A DNA stretch of 64,000 nt from CAYXLI01 sp964464925. GTDB lineage: Bacteria; Acidobacteriota; Terriglobia; Bryobacterales; Bryobacteraceae. Where the stretch lies: contig CAYXLI010000011.1 in assembly GCA_964464925.1 (NCBI GenBank), positions 62,001-126,000 on the forward strand, read 5' to 3'. The notes beneath the pieces are model-generated. The model searched no databases. It saw nothing but the letters and a program-made list of their open reading frames with translations, and was not told where the DNA came from. This document shows, one piece after another, positions 52,091 through 59,900 of the stretch. The position numbers and the translations under genes were made by a program. Each line of letters starts with the position of its first letter. Positions within the stretch are counted from its first letter, which is position 1.

Positions 52091-52450
52091 GTAGTTTCCT
52101 CCGTAAGTAGGCGAATGTCCTTCGCTCTACCTTGCAGAAGAATAACACGGATCTAAGGTGATTCACCGACAAGATCTACTTAGAATGTGGGGTATGTCAC
52201 CGTCACATGAGTGTCACCTGTACCCACAAATACGCTTTAAACTAGTTTTACTAGACCGGAAGTACTAGTTTAGCAGAATTCAGTCGAGTTTTCCCCCAAC
52301 TTCGTCCTCAGGTGCTGAATACCCCACCTTCGCACCCCCCAGATAAACCTTTGTTACTAAAAACCTCGGTAGGTTCCCTTACGGTTCCTAAGAAAAAGTG
52401 CTCGTGCAGGGGGCACTACAGGGCACCGATCTCTAATACAGGAAGCATCT
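52091..52450. other. 360-bp divergent regulatory region
   Basis: No gene. It contains a TGTCACC/GTGTCACC direct repeat near 52195-52219, the 9-bp inverted repeat at 52238-52272, an AACCT-CGGT-AGGTT hairpin near 52362 and a repeated GGTTCC. Clustering of repeats suggests several regulator sites for the PEP-CTERM gene and paralog B. Confidence 0.5.
52238..52272. repeat. 9-bp inverted repeat, 17-bp spacer, candidate operator
   Basis: TAAACTAGT and ACTAGTTTA arms are perfect complements. The spacer contains a further TACTAG. The overall AT-rich character stands out from the region. Suits a dimeric regulator. Confidence 0.5.
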
Positions 52451-53299
52451 ATGGCTCTTTATCCACGCGTGAGAACTAGCACACTCTTTGCGAACAAGCT
52501 GGATTCGGCGAATCGAAAATTGATTCTGCTAGCGCCTGGGTCTGGTGAGATTCCAGCGAAATTCGATCAGTCCGTGTATGACGCGAAGCTCTACGATGAC
52601 CTTCTTGCAGGAATGCAGCGTCTTCGCGGCAGTGTCTATCTGGAAGACGGCGCGATCAGTGCGAACGAATTAACGGCGGACGGCCGCCACCTCTCGTCCG
52701 CGGATTCGGAAGCTTGGCACGTGCTTGCCGTCGACAACACAGGACGTGTCTGCGGCTGTGCGCGCTACCTGTCGCACGATAACTCTACCTCGTTTCATGA
52801 CCTGGTATTAAAGAGCTCGGCTCTCGCTCAGGATCCTCAATGGGGAGGCCGGCTACAAGCGGCGGTTGAGTCAGAACTCGCCTTGGCTCAACGAATGGGC
52901 GTGCCTTACGTAGAAGCTGGCGGTTGGGCTCTGGACGAATCGGCCCGGTGCAGCTCTGAGGCGCTCCGGATCGCACTGGCCAGTTATGCGCTCGCCCGGA
53001 ATCTCGGGGGGTGCGTGGGAATCAGCACCGTGACCGTGCGCCACTGCTCAGCGAGCATCCTCCAGAAGCTCGGTGGACAATTTCTGGAACATAACGGCGT
53101 TGCAATGCCGCTCTATTACGATCCGCAGTACCAATGCGACATGGCGATGTTGCGATTCGAATCGGGCATGGCGAATCCGCGCTATGAGATGTGGATCGAG
53201 GCGCTTCGCGCGCATTTCCGCACCGTCCCCGTCATCTCCCGCCACTGCTCCGGTAACTCCTGGCTGACACTTCCACAACATCGATTTGCATGCGCTTAG
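52451..53299 (+). CDS. GNAT/acyl-synthase-like protein, paralog B
   Basis: 282 residues, homologous to the 47564 protein throughout (RGSVYLEDGAI, LTADGRH, AWHVLAVD, VCGCARYLSHD, EAGGWALDESARCSSEALRI, SILQKLGGQ). Strong AGGAAG six bases before the ATG. Its last 10 bases overlap the flavoprotein gene in another frame, indicating a shared transcript with flavoprotein and methyltransferase genes. GNAT-type acyl-synthase folds are suggested by the E-GGWA and GC-x-R blocks; the acyl donor and acceptor are unknown. Compared with paralog A it has conserved Cys residues (VCGC) absent there. Confidence 0.78.
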   Translation: MALYPRVRTSTLFANKLDSANRKLILLAPGSGEIPAKFDQSVYDAKLYDDLLAGMQRLRGSVYLEDGAISANELTADGRHLSSADSEAWHVLAVDNTGRVCGCARYLSHDNSTSFHDLVLKSSALAQDPQWGGRLQAAVESELALAQRMGVPYVEAGGWALDESARCSSEALRIALASYALARNLGGCVGISTVTVRHCSASILQKLGGQFLEHNGVAMPLYYDPQYQCDMAMLRFESGMANPRYEMWIEALRAHFRTVPVISRHCSGNSWLTLPQHRFACA

Positions 53300-54930
53300 C
53301 TGATTACACCGCTGAGATAATGACCGCTGGGAGGGCCTCTGTGCAGCATCAGGCTTTAGAAACAGCGATCACAAAATGGCAATCTTTGATCGGATCGGAA
53401 AACGTAATTACCGATCCCACAAAGCTCGCCGCAGCGGGAACAGCTACTTTTAGAACAGTTTCGAACGTTCAGGCAATCCTTCGTCCCGGTTCGCGGGAGG
53501 AAGTCCAGTTTTGCGTACGTGTGGCGAGTGAAACACGGACACCGCTCTATCCGGTGAGCACGGGGAAAAACTGGGGATATGGCTCGAGCGCCCCGACTTC
53601 AGATGCCTGCCTCATGCAGTTGCATCGCCTCAACAGGATCCTCGATTTTAATGAAGATCTCGGCTACGTAACGGTTGAGCCGGGCGTTACACAGCAGCAG
53701 CTTTACGATTTCCTTCGGGAGCGCAACTCGCGCCTGTGGATCGACGCCACCGGCGCCAGCCCGGACTGCAGCATCATTGGCAATACCCTGGAGCGTGGTT
53801 TCGGACACACCCCTTACGGCGATCACTTCGCCAACGTCTGCGGACTCGAAGTCGTGCTGGCCAACGGCGAGGTTGCGGATACGGGTTTTTCGCGCTTTCC
53901 CGGTGCGAAGGCCGGTCCGCTGTACCGCTGGGGAATCGGTCCTGTTCTGGACGGTCTTTTTTCGCAGTCCAATCTCGGCATCGTCACGCGAATGACGGTG
54001 TGGCTAATGCCGGCTCCGGAGTACTTCCAGGCCTTCTATTTCCGCTGTGAAGAAGAGGAAGACCTGCGCGGCATCATCGACACGCTTCGGCCCTTGCGGA
54101 TGAACGGCACGCTCCGGAGCACGATGCACATTGCCAACGACTACAAAGTTGTATCCGCAATTCAGCAATACCCCTGGGAAGAGACAGGCGGCACCACGCC
54201 CTTACGTCCGGAAGCGATGCCGCCATTGCGGAAGAAGTTCAACTGCGGCGCCTGGAATGGTTCCGGAGGGCTGTATGGCACGCGAGGACAGGTGGCAGAA
54301 GCCCGCAAGCTGGTTAAGCAGGCACTTCGCGGAAAGGTCAGCAAGCTGCAATTCCTCGACGACCGCAAGTTGGAGCTGGCAGGCCGTTTCGCCGGCCCTT
54401 ATAGCGCGATAACCGGCTGGGATCTCAGCCGCGCCCTCGAACTGGTCCGCCCTGTTTACGGCCTGATGAAGGGGATACCCACCGATCAGCCGCTCCGCAG
54501 TTGCTATTGGCGCAAACGGCGCATCCCGGAAAAAATTGACATTGACCTGGACGGCTGCGGGCTCCTGTGGTGCTCGCCAATTGCGCCTGCCACGGGTGAG
54601 CATGCGCTCGCAATTTCGCGGCTGACCTACCAGGTTCTTCTCTCGTACGGTTTTGAGCCGATGATTTCCATCACTTTGCTGACGGAACGTACCATCGGCG
54701 CCGTGATCACCATCAGCTATGACCGCGAAGTGCCAGGTGAGGACGAAAAAGCGCTCGCCTGCCATTCGGAATTGCTGCGGACGTTGAACGGGAACGGATA
54801 CTTCCCCTACCGCCTGAGCCTGGCCTCCATGGACCAGATGCGCGGCGGAGGGGGATACAACCAGTTGTTAAAAATCCTGAAGGAGGCACTCGACCCGGAC
54901 GATATTATTTCGCCGGGCCGGTACGAATAG
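53290..54930 (+). CDS. FAD-linked oxidase of the VAO/PCMH family
   Basis: 546 residues. The FAD-binding PCMH-type domain has AILRPGSREEVQFCVRVASE, PVSTGKNWGYGSSAP and EPGVTQQQLYDFLRE; the C-terminal substrate domain ends LDPDDIISPGRYE. Related enzymes (p-cresol methylhydroxylase, vanillyl-alcohol oxidase) oxidise para-substituted phenols. No cytochrome subunit gene is adjacent, so oxygen or another acceptor is likely. Start overlaps paralog B by ten bases; an ATG at 53320 is an alternative. The substrate could be a phenolic or amino-acid-derived product of the upstream acyltransferase; this is inference. Confidence 0.88.
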   Translation: MRLADYTAEIMTAGRASVQHQALETAITKWQSLIGSENVITDPTKLAAAGTATFRTVSNVQAILRPGSREEVQFCVRVASETRTPLYPVSTGKNWGYGSSAPTSDACLMQLHRLNRILDFNEDLGYVTVEPGVTQQQLYDFLRERNSRLWIDATGASPDCSIIGNTLERGFGHTPYGDHFANVCGLEVVLANGEVADTGFSRFPGAKAGPLYRWGIGPVLDGLFSQSNLGIVTRMTVWLMPAPEYFQAFYFRCEEEEDLRGIIDTLRPLRMNGTLRSTMHIANDYKVVSAIQQYPWEETGGTTPLRPEAMPPLRKKFNCGAWNGSGGLYGTRGQVAEARKLVKQALRGKVSKLQFLDDRKLELAGRFAGPYSAITGWDLSRALELVRPVYGLMKGIPTDQPLRSCYWRKRRIPEKIDIDLDGCGLLWCSPIAPATGEHALAISRLTYQVLLSYGFEPMISITLLTERTIGAVITISYDREVPGEDEKALACHSELLRTLNGNGYFPYRLSLASMDQMRGGGGYNQLLKILKEALDPDDIISPGRYE

Positions 54931-54934
54931 AGAA

Positions 54935-55801
54935 ATGGCGTCCTGCACCGTATGCAGCCTATGCGAGCGTCCCGGAACTTTGGACGAGGCAATCGATAAG
55001 GGACAGGTTCCCTGCAACGTCCGGGAATTCAAAACCAAACGCTTTACGCTATGGCGCTGCACCGGGTGCGACACGCTTCATTGTGCCGAAGATGCCGACC
55101 TCCCTGTTTACTATGCCAACTACCCGCTGAAACAGCAGAAGGTGATGTTCAATGAGAAGGTCGGCTATGCCAATCGCCTGAAGCTTCTCGAGCGTCAAGG
55201 GATTGAGAGGGCAGACAGGATCCTGGATTACGGCTGTGGAGCGGGACTGTTCCTCGATTTTCTGAAAGAGAACGGCTACACCAACGTATCCGGCTATGAT
55301 GCGTTCGTTCCGAAATACGAAGACACTGCGCCCCTAAACGAGACGTACGATGCAGTGGTGTCTTATGACGTGATTGAACACGACGAGGATCCGGGCGACT
55401 TCCTGGCTCGCGTTTCTGCTCTGGTTCGCCCGGGCGGGTTGCTCGTAATCGGCACGCCGCGCGCGGAGGAAGTGGATATCAATCGAATTGGCGATCCGCA
55501 GTTGCACGTCCCCTATCATCGGCACATCCTCTCGGAAAAGATCCTGCTATCCCTCGCGGCCGGACATGGGCTGACGCCGGAACACATCTATCGGCGCTCT
55601 TTCTACGACAGCTTGTATCCCACAGTGAATTCGCGATTTATGTGGCGCTACATACGTGAGAACGATGGCCTGCTGGATGCGGCGGTCGAGCCTCCCAACA
55701 CAAGCGCTGTGATGCGGTCCCCCAAGCTGGTTTTCCTGGCCTTCTTCGGCTATTTGTTTCCGCGCGGGGACAACATGCTGGTCAGTTTCCGGAAGGCTTA
55801 A
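54935..55801 (+). CDS. SAM-dependent methyltransferase with N-terminal zinc-ribbon-like module
   Basis: 288 residues. Cys pairs in CTVCSLCERPG and LWRCTGCDTLHC (about 4-55) suggest a zinc ribbon. Class I motif I ILDYGCGAGLFLDFL follows (near 90-105), with motif post-II VVSYDVIEHDEDP and RPGGLLVIGTP. This architecture is common in sugar or lipid O/C-methyltransferases of surface-polysaccharide clusters. It is four bases downstream of the flavoprotein gene, so it is the third gene of the operon. Its last 20 bases overlap the convergent Wzz-like gene. Confidence 0.88.
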   Translation: MASCTVCSLCERPGTLDEAIDKGQVPCNVREFKTKRFTLWRCTGCDTLHCAEDADLPVYYANYPLKQQKVMFNEKVGYANRLKLLERQGIERADRILDYGCGAGLFLDFLKENGYTNVSGYDAFVPKYEDTAPLNETYDAVVSYDVIEHDEDPGDFLARVSALVRPGGLLVIGTPRAEEVDINRIGDPQLHVPYHRHILSEKILLSLAAGHGLTPEHIYRRSFYDSLYPTVNSRFMWRYIRENDGLLDAAVEPPNTSAVMRSPKLVFLAFFGYLFPRGDNMLVSFRKA

Positions 55802-56606
55802 GAACAAGCGGGAGACGCTGTCCGCGAGCCAAGGTCGCCAGCCATGCGAGCACCAGGCCGGCAATCCATCCTCCCAAAGCGGTAACCCAGACCGCAGGAC
55901 GCGTGTCCTCGGGCAGCGCTGCGGGATCCAAAACCTCCAGCGCCGGGCCTTGCTGCCGAACCTCCAGGCTCTTCATCAGCTCCGCCTCCGCGGCCTTGGC
56001 GCTCGCCTCCTCATACCGGCGGCGAGCGATGTCGGCATCCAAACGAAACCGCTCCGTGGGCCGGCTTTCCCGTTCAACGGTTCGCAAAGCGGCCAGTCTC
56101 TCCTCCCACTCCCTTCCGGCAACAGTGGTGCGGTCCTGCATGAACTGCAGCGTGAGCACGGCTTGCGTCGTCCGGTCTCGCACATACTGCTGCATGATCC
56201 GGCTGACCAAATCGGCCGTGATCTTCTGGGCAAGGATGCGATCCGGGTAAGTGACTGAGATCTGCAGCGTTTCCCCTATCAGCGGGCTGATCCGTATGTC
56301 TTCCCGCAGTCTCTGTGCGACATCAACTAAAGGCAAACGCGGGCCCTCACCTGGATACAGATTGAAAGTGCGGATGATGTTCATGAGATTCCCGCGGGAA
56401 ATAGCCGTTTGCAGACTAGACGCGAGGATGCGATCTGTCGCCGTATTCGCCGCTGGTACGAATCGCTCCGGAACCTGGGCAGGAACGGTCCGTATGGTCG
56501 CAGTCGACGTCCAGGGTCTGTGCTGCCATGCGATTCCTCCGACGGCGCCGAGCAGGAGTCCGGCCAGCCCGCCGGACAGTAGAAGATACTTGTTTCTTGC
56601 GGGCAT
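55782..56606 (-). CDS. Wzz/GumC-like chain-length determinant protein, copy 2
   Basis: 274 residues. Two transmembrane helices bracket a periplasmic coiled-coil: N-terminal LSGGLAGLLLGAVGGIAW and C-terminal VTALGGWIAGLVLAWLATLA. The region TATIRTVPAQVPERFV through RRRYEEASAKAAEAELMKSL has Wzz-type sequence, with a proline-rich LPEDTRPAV before the second helix. It lacks the tyrosine kinase domain of GumC/Wzc. It is a tandem paralog of the next gene, with four bases between the stop and this start. A role in controlling polysaccharide length or translocation is inferred. Confidence 0.82.
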   Translation of the reverse strand: MPARNKYLLLSGGLAGLLLGAVGGIAWQHRPWTSTATIRTVPAQVPERFVPAANTATDRILASSLQTAISRGNLMNIIRTFNLYPGEGPRLPLVDVAQRLREDIRISPLIGETLQISVTYPDRILAQKITADLVSRIMQQYVRDRTTQAVLTLQFMQDRTTVAGREWEERLAALRTVERESRPTERFRLDADIARRRYEEASAKAAEAELMKSLEVRQQGPALEVLDPAALPEDTRPAVWVTALGGWIAGLVLAWLATLARGQRLPLVLKPSGN

Positions 56607-56610
56607 ACCG

Positions 56611-57618
56611 TCATACCTCCGCCACGCCGGGCCTCCCTCGCGACGCGGCAGCAAGGGCGGCCAACCAGCCCAATGCCGCTCCGAGCATGAAGCCGAAGAG
56701 AGCGCAAACGAGGAAGGGCGGCCGCCAGTCGGCCGGCAGCGATGCCGGATCCAAAACCTCGAGCAGAGGGCCCTGTTGGCGGACTTCGAGGTTCTTCATC
56801 GCGTCTGCGTCGGCTAATTTGGCGCTCACCTCTTCGTAGCGCCGTCGTGCAATATCGGCATCCAACTGGAGCCGCTCCGCCGGGCGCCGTTCCCGCTGAG
56901 CGGTCCGTAGCGCAACCAAAGCTGCCTCCCACTCCCTTGCCGCAGCATCCGTCCGGTCCTTCATAAATTCCAGCGTCAGCAACGCTTGAACCAGGCGTGT
57001 GCGAGAGTGCTCGCTCATAATGCGGCTAACGATATCTGCTGCGATCTTTCGTGTCATGGCGGGGTCAGCATACGTGAAGGAGATTTCGATCGTATCGTTT
57101 TGAAGCGGTTTCACCCGTACATCCCGGCGCATTTGCTGAATGACGTCATTCATTGGCATTCGTAAGCGGTCTACCGGGTAAAGGTTGTAGGTGTTGATGA
57201 TGTTTGTCAGATTGCCGCGGGAAAGCATTAACTCTGTAATGCCCGGAAGGATGCGATCCGTACTGAGGTTCGATGCCGGTACGAAGCGGTCAGGAATCAT
57301 CGAAGGGACGGTTCGAATGAGGGCTACGGATGTGTACGGCTTGCGCTGCCAGGCGAGTCCGACCACTGCGCCGAGCACGAGTCCCACCAAAGCCCCATAG
57401 AGCAGCGGACGTCCGTGTTTCATGAGGTTTTCCCCCGAAATGAGATTTGCAACCAGCCCGGCCATTTCACGGGTGCAAAACCGGAAGTACGCGCCACCAC
57501 CCCCGGCCCGTGCGTCCTCACGTGCCTGATCGAACACCTCGAGCATTTCTTCTCCGAAGCGTGAACGCACGCCTGATGGATAAAGGCGCAGAAGCAGCCG
57601 GTAGACAACGCGCATCAT
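56611..57618 (-). CDS. Wzz-like protein with N-terminal permease-prefix-like segment, copy 1
   Basis: 335 residues. The first 65 (VYRLLLRLYPSGVRSRFGEEM…EDARAGG) resemble the prefix found before MacB-type ABC permeases in Acidobacteria, placed next to a PadR gene in the same way. The remainder is Wzz-like and closely parallels the downstream copy: ALIRTVPSMIPDRFVPASNL, RGNLTNIINTYNLYP, ARRRYEEVSAKLADADAM. Transmembrane helices are near 69-90 and 305-325. The start overlaps the PadR stop (ATGA). I read this as a permease-prefix/Wzz fusion. Confidence 0.8.
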   Translation of the reverse strand: MMRVVYRLLLRLYPSGVRSRFGEEMLEVFDQAREDARAGGGGAYFRFCTREMAGLVANLISGENLMKHGRPLLYGALVGLVLGAVVGLAWQRKPYTSVALIRTVPSMIPDRFVPASNLSTDRILPGITELMLSRGNLTNIINTYNLYPVDRLRMPMNDVIQQMRRDVRVKPLQNDTIEISFTYADPAMTRKIAADIVSRIMSEHSRTRLVQALLTLEFMKDRTDAAAREWEAALVALRTAQRERRPAERLQLDADIARRRYEEVSAKLADADAMKNLEVRQQGPLLEVLDPASLPADWRPPFLVCALFGFMLGAALGWLAALAAASRGRPGVAEV

Positions 57619-57959
57619 GCCTTTGCCTCCTGCAGCCGCGCCCGGCCGACGTTCGCAAGGTGCCCGATGCGCTCCACTTCCTCCGCAAACACGCCGAGTC
57701 CGGCTGGAGTGAGTTCGTACGCCTGGCGGTCGCGGGTGGGTTGCTTCTCTGCAAAGCGCCGGATCCAGCCGTCAGTCAGCAAGCGCCGTAATGCGCCGTA
57801 GAGTGTTCCGGTGCTTAGGCGCACGCGTCCTTCGCTGAGTGACTCCACGTCCTGCAGGATTGCGTAACCATGGCGGGGGCCGGCGGCCAAACTGGAGAGG
57901 ATCAGGAAGACCTGCTCGGAAAGAGGACCTGTATCATTTCGCGCAGCGACATGTCGCAC
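57615..57959 (-). CDS. PadR-family transcriptional regulator
   Basis: 114 residues. Winged helix with the PadR core LSEQVFLILSSLAAGPRHGYAIL, RLSTGTLYGALRRLLTDGWI and the C-terminal AYELTPAGLGVFAEEV. It is the first gene of the PadR-Wzz-Wzz transcript, and its TGA overlaps the next ATG. Acidobacterial PadR genes in this position usually control the adjacent permease; here the target would be Wzz-like proteins. Confidence 0.93.
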   Translation of the reverse strand: MRHVAARNDTGPLSEQVFLILSSLAAGPRHGYAILQDVESLSEGRVRLSTGTLYGALRRLLTDGWIRRFAEKQPTRDRQAYELTPAGLGVFAEEVERIGHLANVGRARLQEAKA

Positions 57960-58002
57960 GACGACATATTAGGCCAAATCTTTCCGCAGGTCAATGATCT
58001 TT

Positions 58003-58428
58003 TTAGCGGCCGGAGGTGGCTGGCGAGGATGTGCGCAGCTTGAGGATCAACCGCATGACACGCATCTCGATATCGTCGCGCACTCTTCGGTAGGCGGTCT
58101 CGTCCAAACCATACGGATCCGGGACAGCCCAGTTCTCAACCTGCAGATTACGATTCGCAGGCAACGCCTGGCCCGACATGTTCACCAGCAGGTCTACCCG
58201 TTGCAGGTCCATTTCGTCCAGGCTCTTCGGACGGTGTTCGCCAAGAGCCACGTTCTTCTCCGCGAGCACCTGCCTGGTGAATGGCGTCGTTGTGATGGCG
58301 GGGGAAAGCCCGGCGCTTGAGGCCTGCAGCACGTCGGCGCCGTACTTATTAGCCAACGCCTCTGCCATAGGGCTACGACAGATGTTTCCGATACAGACAA
58401 ACAGGATTTGCTTCTTACGCGGCTTCAT
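58003..58428 (-). CDS. Low-molecular-weight protein tyrosine phosphatase
   Basis: 141 residues. CX5R loop Cys12-Arg18 (VCIGNICRSP) and the general-acid block VPDPYG. This is the LMW-PTP/arsenate-reductase fold; absence of the extra Cys pair of ArsC favours a phosphatase. It lies at the end of pdxR-pdxS-pdxT and overlaps pdxT by 14 bases. A link with the Wzz-like genes 40 bp away, as in capsule clusters with BY-kinases, is possible, although these Wzz proteins lack the kinase. Confidence 0.92.
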   Translation of the reverse strand: MKPRKKQILFVCIGNICRSPMAEALANKYGADVLQASSAGLSPAITTTPFTRQVLAEKNVALGEHRPKSLDEMDLQRVDLLVNMSGQALPANRNLQVENWAVPDPYGLDETAYRRVRDDIEMRVMRLILKLRTSSPATSGR

Positions 58429-58987
58429 CGATCTTGCTCAGGAACTTTTTGTGGACGCGCGGGTCGGCGGTCAGCTCGGGGTGGAATGTCGCCACCATGT
58501 GGCGGCCTTGCTCCACAAGCACCGGATCTCCATTGTACGTCGCCAGGACCTTCGCATCGCCCGATACCTTGCGGATAATGGGGGCGCGAATGAAGACCGC
58601 CTCCACTTCCCCGCCCTCCAGTTCTGTGGGAATGTGCACGACACGCGAATCGAGCTGACGCCCATAGGCATTGCGCTGCACATCGATGTCCATTAGCCGC
58701 AGCGACTCCTGCTCAGGGTTCGTGACGTGCTGCGCCAGCAGGATGGCCCCGGCGCAGGTGCCGAAGATCGGCTTCTTCCCGCCGAAGTTCCGAAGTGGCT
58801 CCTTGAGTTCCATCGTGTTCAGCAGCTTCAGCATCGTAGTGCTTTCGCCGCCGGGAATCACGAGGCCGTCCACCGACTCAAGATCTGTGGCAGTGCGGAC
58901 CTCCACAGGATCCGCACCCGCGTTCTGCAATGCTTTGAAGTGCGCCTCGAAATCGCCTTGAAGCGCCAGCACTCCCACCCTCTTCAT
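58415..58987 (-). CDS. pdxT: Pyridoxal 5'-phosphate synthase glutaminase subunit
   Basis: 190 residues. Start ATG gives MKRVGVLALQGDFEAH; longer frames read into pdxS. Triad: nucleophile Cys78 (GTCAGAILL), His169 and Glu171 (TFHPEL). It releases ammonia for PdxS. Its ATG overlaps the pdxS stop (TAATG). Confidence 0.96.
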   Translation of the reverse strand: MKRVGVLALQGDFEAHFKALQNAGADPVEVRTATDLESVDGLVIPGGESTTMLKLLNTMELKEPLRNFGGKKPIFGTCAGAILLAQHVTNPEQESLRLMDIDVQRNAYGRQLDSRVVHIPTELEGGEVEAVFIRAPIIRKVSGDAKVLATYNGDPVLVEQGRHMVATFHPELTADPRVHKKFLSKIDEAA

Positions 58988-59871
58988 TACCAGCCTCGTG
59001 TGGCCATCAGTTCCGCTTCGGGCAGCTGCCGGACGTCCAGACCCGGCATACCGATGCCAAGGCCTTCGCTCGCTTCCAGCAGTTTCACCGGATCTTTCCA
59101 GTACGTCGTGGCCTTCACGATCGCACGGGCACGCGCATCCGGATCGTTCGACTTGAAGATCCCGGAGCCGACAAAAACGGATTCGGCACCGAGCGCCATG
59201 ACCAGCGCCGCGTCTGCGGGAGTCGCAATGCCACCCGCGGAGAAGTTCGGAACCGGGAGCTTGCCGTTCTTCGCTACCCACTCCACCAGCTCAAACGGCG
59301 CCTGCAGCTTCTTCGCTTCGGCAAACAACTCGTCGGTGGACATAGTGGTGAGAGCGCGCATTTCCTTCATGATGGTGCGCATGTGGCGAACGGCTTCGAC
59401 GATATTGCCCGAACCCGCTTCTCCTTTGGTGCGGATCATGGCCGCACCTTCCGTAATGCGGCGGAGCGCTTCGCCGAGGTTGCGGGCACCGCACACGAAC
59501 GGGACTTTGAAGTCGCGCTTATCGATATGGTTTTCTTCGTCGGCCGGCGTAAGCACTTCGCTCTCGTCGATGTAGTCGACTTCGAGCGCTTCCAGGATAC
59601 GGGCTTCCGTGAAGTGCCCGATGCGTGCTTTGGCCATGACCGGAATGCTGACCGCACTCATGATCTCGCGGATGATGCTGACCGGCGACATTCGCGCCAC
59701 GCCGCCTTCCTTACGGATATCTGAAGGCACGCGTTCAAGCGCCATAACCGCGGCGGCACCTGCCTTCTCGGCGATGATGGCCTGCTCGGGATTGACGACG
59801 TCCATAATCACGCCACCCTTCAGCATCTCGGCCAAACCGATCTTCAAACGAAATTGCTCATTGAGAATCAT
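58987..59871 (-). CDS. pdxS: Pyridoxal 5'-phosphate synthase subunit PdxS
   Basis: 294 residues, typical. PdxS blocks: GGVIMDVVNPEQAIIAE, the active-site Lys in PVMAKARIGH, VPFVCGARNLGEALRRI, and GGIATPADAALVMALGAESVFVGSGIF. AAAGGAAG is six bases before the ATG. Makes PLP from ribose 5-phosphate, glyceraldehyde 3-phosphate and ammonia. Confidence 0.97.
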   Translation of the reverse strand: MILNEQFRLKIGLAEMLKGGVIMDVVNPEQAIIAEKAGAAAVMALERVPSDIRKEGGVARMSPVSIIREIMSAVSIPVMAKARIGHFTEARILEALEVDYIDESEVLTPADEENHIDKRDFKVPFVCGARNLGEALRRITEGAAMIRTKGEAGSGNIVEAVRHMRTIMKEMRALTTMSTDELFAEAKKLQAPFELVEWVAKNGKLPVPNFSAGGIATPADAALVMALGAESVFVGSGIFKSNDPDARARAIVKATTYWKDPVKLLEASEGLGIGMPGLDVRQLPEAELMATRGW

Positions 59872-59900
59872 CCTGACTTCCTTTCCTGTTCTTACCCTGT

